Source: Deltaproteobacteria bacterium
GTDB lineage: Bacteria; Desulfobacterota_B; Binatia; UBA9968
DNA: 16,007 bases
Direction of reading: 5' to 3'
Assembly (NCBI GenBank): GCA_022545745.1
Contig: JACZQL010000001.1
Location: 1 to 16,007 of the forward strand
Below are positions 13,590 to 16,007 of the stretch, one piece after another; position 1 is the stretch's first letter, and each line of letters opens with the position of its first letter. The notes under the pieces are model-generated. The model searched no databases. It was not told the origin of the DNA and was given only the letters and a program-made list of their open reading frames with translations. A program made the position numbers and the translations under genes.

Positions 13590-15032
13590 ATGGTTCCTTC
13601 CTCAAACTCGAAGAAGAAAAACAAAGGACGGCATCTCTTCGGCACAGATGGGATTCGGGGGGTGGCCAATATAGAGCCGATGACCTCCGAGGTAGCGTTG
13701 AAGTTGGGTCGAGCAGTGGCCCATATTTTTCGCGACCCAGCGCATGCGAGGCCATATCGGGGTCGGAAGGACAGGGTGCAACGCAAGGTCCACCGCCCCA
13801 GGATTCTTATTGGCAAAGATACCCGTCTCTCCGGGTACATGATCGAGACAGCACTTGCATCCGGAATTTGCTCTATGGGTGTGGATGTGCTTCTCGTTGG
13901 GCCGCTGCCCACACCGGGGGTTGCTTTTCTCACCCGTAGCATGAGGGCCGATGCGGGGGTGGTGATCTCTGCTTCTCACAATCTGTTCGAGGATAATGGG
14001 ATCAAGTTCTTCTCGCGGGATGGGTTCAAGCTTCCGGATTCCCTGGAGACCCGGATGGAAGAGTTGATCTTTACAGGGGAGATCGATCAGTTCAGGCCCA
14101 CGGCCTCAGAGGTTGGAAAGGCCTTTCGAATTTCCGACGCGGTGGGGAGATGCGTCGTTTTTCTCAAAAATACCTTCCCGCGCCATCTGACTCTGGATGG
14201 GTTGAAGATTGTAGTGGATTGCGCTCATGGGGCGGCCTATCGGGTGGCCCCAGAGGTCTTGAGTGAACTGGGGGCGGAGGTAATTCCTGTCGGGATTCAA
14301 CCGGATGGGGAGAATATTAATCGGGGCTGCGGCGCCCTCTATCCAGAGGCGACACGCAAGGTTTTGCTTGAACACGGGGCCGATTTAGCCCTCTCGTTGG
14401 ACGGCGACGGGGATCGGTCTATCTTCATCGATGAAAGAGGTGAGGTCGTAGATGGGGATGAGGTCCTGGCTATTTGTGCGCGTGAAATGCAACAGGCCGG
14501 GGCGCTTAAATCCAAGACAGTGGTGGGCACGGTGATGAGTAATCTAGGTCTGGATACGGCCCTACGAGGTTTTGGGGTCAGGGTTGTCCGCACCCCTGTG
14601 GGTGACCGCTACGTCGTCGAAGAGATGCTACGGGGAGGTTACAACCTGGGTGGGGAGCAGTCCGGTCATATCGTTTTTCTCGATCACAACACCACCGGGG
14701 ATGGTTGTCTCACTGCCCTCCAGATCATGGCGATAATGATGGAAAAGGGAACGCCGCTGGGAGAGTTAAAACGAGTGATGACCAAGCTACCTCAAGTCCT
14801 TCTCAATGTAGAGGTAAAAGAGAAGAGATCCTTTTCGCAGATCCCCAGGGTCCGGCGGAGAATTGCACAGGCCAAAAAGGAGTTGGGGGTGCGGGGAAGG
14901 GTCTTGGTCCGTTATTCCGGGACAGAGCCTTTAGCACGGATCATGTTGGAGGGGGAGAATGAGGACGGGATTCGAAGAATGGCGAGCGAGATAGCTGAAG
15001 AGATTCGCGTCGAATTGGGAAGCGGGGAATGA
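13590..15032 (+). CDS. glmM: Phosphoglucosamine mutase GlmM
   Basis: GlmM converts glucosamine-6-phosphate to glucosamine-1-phosphate for UDP-GlcNAc, peptidoglycan and lipopolysaccharide. Domain signatures are [12 protein letters not shown], the catalytic loop ISASHN with phospho-Ser129, the metal loop DGDGDR (Asp271, 273, 275), the sugar loop GGEQSGH (354-360) and the phosphate-binding RYSGTEP near the C-terminus. At 480 aa it is longer than the usual 445-450 aa: a Lys/Arg-rich N-terminal tail of about 13 aa and a basic insertion at about 49-71 before [11 protein letters not shown] account for this. The ATG at 13590 sits 6 nt after AAGGAG (13578-13583); the ATG at 13584 abuts it and is less likely. 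In Firmicutes GlmM binds and inhibits CdaA, and the adjacency here fits that. Confidence 0.95.
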   Translation: MVPSSNSKKKNKGRHLFGTDGIRGVANIEPMTSEVALKLGRAVAHIFRDPAHARPYRGRKDRVQRKVHRPRILIGKDTRLSGYMIETALASGICSMGVDVLLVGPLPTPGVAFLTRSMRADAGVVISASHNLFEDNGIKFFSRDGFKLPDSLETRMEELIFTGEIDQFRPTASEVGKAFRISDAVGRCVVFLKNTFPRHLTLDGLKIVVDCAHGAAYRVAPEVLSELGAEVIPVGIQPDGENINRGCGALYPEATRKVLLEHGADLALSLDGDGDRSIFIDERGEVVDGDEVLAICAREMQQAGALKSKTVVGTVMSNLGLDTALRGFGVRVVRTPVGDRYVVEEMLRGGYNLGGEQSGHIVFLDHNTTGDGCLTALQIMAIMMEKGTPLGELKRVMTKLPQVLLNVEVKEKRSFSQIPRVRRRIAQAKKELGVRGRVLVRYSGTEPLARIMLEGENEDGIRRMASEIAEEIRVELGSGE

Positions 15033-15763
15033 TGCGTCTCGGGATCAATGTGGATCATGTAGCTACGGTGCGCCAGGCAAGAGGAATCGATATCCCGGAT
15101 CCCGTAGAGGCGGCGCTGTTGGCCGAGAAGGGAGGAGCAGACGGGATCACCGTTCACTTGCGAGAGGATCGGCGCCATATTCAGGAGCGTGATGTCGAGA
15201 TCTTGCGCCAGAGGGTGATGGCGAAACTAAACCTGGAGATGGCCGTGACCCCTGAGATGGTGAAGCAGGCTGAAAGGATCAGGCCCAACGACGTCTGTCT
15301 TGTTCCTGAGCGTCGTGAGGAGTTGACTACAGAAGGGGGCCTCGATGTGGTCGCTCACAGGGGCAAGGTTCAAGAGGCTGTGCGCTGTCTTCAGGGAGAG
15401 GGGATCCTTGTCACTCTCTTCGTCGATCCACAGGAGAGTCAGATCGAGGCAAGCCGAGAGACCGGGGCCCACGGTATCGAGATCCATACGGGCCGCTATT
15501 GCAACGCCGCTGGAGGCCGTGAGAAGGAGCTTGAGGAGATTAAGGCCGCGGTCTCCCTTGCCCATTGCTTGGGACTCGAGGTGCACGGCGGGCACGGGCT
15601 GAACTACGAAAATGTATCTCCCATCGCCCGTATACCTGAAATTGTCGAGCTCAACATCGGTCACAGTATTATCGCCCGGGCCATTATGGTGGGTATGGTG
15701 CAAGCGGTTAGCGAAATGAAAAACCTGCTGGAAAAAGCCGGCAGAGGAGTTCAAAACGTTTAA
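15032..15763 (+). CDS. pdxJ: Pyridoxine 5'-phosphate synthase PdxJ
   Basis: PdxJ closes the pyridine ring of vitamin B6 from 1-deoxyxylulose-5-phosphate and 3-amino-2-oxopropyl phosphate in the DXP-dependent route. The TIM barrel has [14 protein letters not shown] at the N-terminus, HLREDRRHI (residues 42-50), the catalytic Glu69 in [20 protein letters not shown] (91-105), the HTGRY block (152-156) and GHGLNYEN (187-194). The length, 243 aa, is normal. The ATG at 15032 overlaps the glmM stop as TGATG; the ATG one codon earlier (15029) is also in frame, but the family usually starts at the later one. The stop codon lies inside the left arm of the inverted-repeat element beginning at 15760. The usual next gene, acpS, is not in the window. 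Confidence 0.96.
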   Translation: MRLGINVDHVATVRQARGIDIPDPVEAALLAEKGGADGITVHLREDRRHIQERDVEILRQRVMAKLNLEMAVTPEMVKQAERIRPNDVCLVPERREELTTEGGLDVVAHRGKVQEAVRCLQGEGILVTLFVDPQESQIEASRETGAHGIEIHTGRYCNAAGGREKELEEIKAAVSLAHCLGLEVHGGHGLNYENVSPIARIPEIVELNIGHSIIARAIMVGMVQAVSEMKNLLEKAGRGVQNV

Positions 15764-15959
15764 CCCCGATCCGTAAAAAATAATTGAGGCATACCCCGTT
15801 TGGAGCACCATATGGCAGCAATTAGCGACATTATGATCTTCGGGCTGCAACTATACTGGAGATGATTTGCCGGTTCATACTACAAAAACAGGACTATGTT
15901 GCGGCCTTATGTGCATTAGTGAGGATTTTTTGGATTGATTGATTTCGGATCGGGGTTAA
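15760..15959. mobile_element. Putative MITE-like element with 14-bp terminal inverted repeats
   Basis: TTAACCCCGATCCG at 15760-15773 is repeated as its perfect reverse complement at 15946-15959, enclosing 172 bp without a convincing gene. The outermost TTAA is itself palindromic, so it could be either part of the arms or a 4-bp target duplication around 10-bp arms; TA would suit IS630/Tc1-type elements. The left arm contains the pdxJ stop codon. The only ORF inside is 17 codons (15812-15865). The element could instead be a large RNA stem acting at the 3' end of the cluster transcript. Confidence 0.4.
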
Positions 15960-15970
15960 CTCGTCGGAAA

Positions 15971-16007
15971 CCGTTTAAGCTTAAAAAGATTTGAACCGCT
16001 TGAACGG
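15971..16007. repeat. Imperfect palindrome at window end
   Basis: CCGTTTAAGC (15971-15980) pairs with GCTTGAACGG (15998-16007) through 10 bp with one wobble, around a 17-nt loop. The first arm overlaps a perfect 12-bp palindrome TTTAAGCTTAAA (15974-15985), and TTGAAC occurs twice at 15991-16005. This looks like the beginning of a phrase-repeat intergenic tract cut by the window edge. Confidence 0.45.

Noticed and set aside
1..16007. CRISPR array, tRNA or rRNA genes, transposase or phage genes, toxin-antitoxin or defence system
   Set aside because: I looked for regularly spaced repeats, tRNA cloverleaf signatures and characteristic protein motifs on both strands and found none.

Overview
The window looks like a chromosomal segment of an uncultivated diderm (Gram-negative-type) bacterium. 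The gene order tilS-ftsH-folP-cdaA-cdaR-glmM-pdxJ, the outer-membrane beta-barrel gene, GTG/TTG starts and hairpin-rich intergenic repeats fit lineages such as Methylomirabilota (NC10), Desulfobacterota or Nitrospirota. This placement is inference from gene order and protein style, not from a search. I see no rRNA, tRNA, CRISPR array, phage or transposase gene.

Left part (1-7309): single genes on mixed strands. A minus-strand LsrF-like class I aldolase (250-1053) lies between palindromic DNA: a 69-bp hairpin element (141-209) and two diverged copies of a multi-hairpin repeat (1080-1230, 1288-1409). Then come a minus-strand SDR oxidoreductase and an orphan soluble histidine kinase. A 327-bp spacer holds a candidate promoter and a strong intrinsic terminator. 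It is followed by a plus-strand secreted coiled-coil/beta-barrel protein whose signal peptide is split by an apparent +1 frameshift, and a 30-codon Cys-rich ORF with a strong ribosome binding site. A two-domain rhodanese (minus, probably leaderless) is divergent from a CrtC/AttH-type lipocalin-like protein (plus), which converges on a small VOC/glyoxalase-fold gene (minus).

Right part (7423-15763): a co-directional housekeeping cluster on the plus strand: TilS (tRNA-Ile lysidinylation), FtsH (membrane protease), FolP (folate), CdaA (diadenylate cyclase), CdaR (YbbR regulator), GlmM (phosphoglucosamine mutase) and PdxJ (vitamin B6). From folP to pdxJ the genes overlap or nearly touch, which indicates one transcript with translational coupling. 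CdaA, CdaR and GlmM form a c-di-AMP control module tied to cell-wall precursor supply. The one loose joint is the structured ftsH-folP spacer of about 218 bp.

Right edge (15760-16007): no recognisable gene. A 200-bp segment is bounded by perfect 14-bp inverted repeats that begin and end with TTAA; the left copy supplies the pdxJ stop codon. This is the best candidate for a small non-autonomous (MITE-like) element. A second imperfect palindrome follows at the window end.

I found no clear new multi-gene system. The most interesting items are the covarying multi-hairpin repeats upstream of lsrF, the TIR-bounded element after pdxJ, the frameshifted barrel gene with its terminator-bearing leader, the Cys-rich small ORF, and the basic insertion in GlmM next to cdaA/cdaR.
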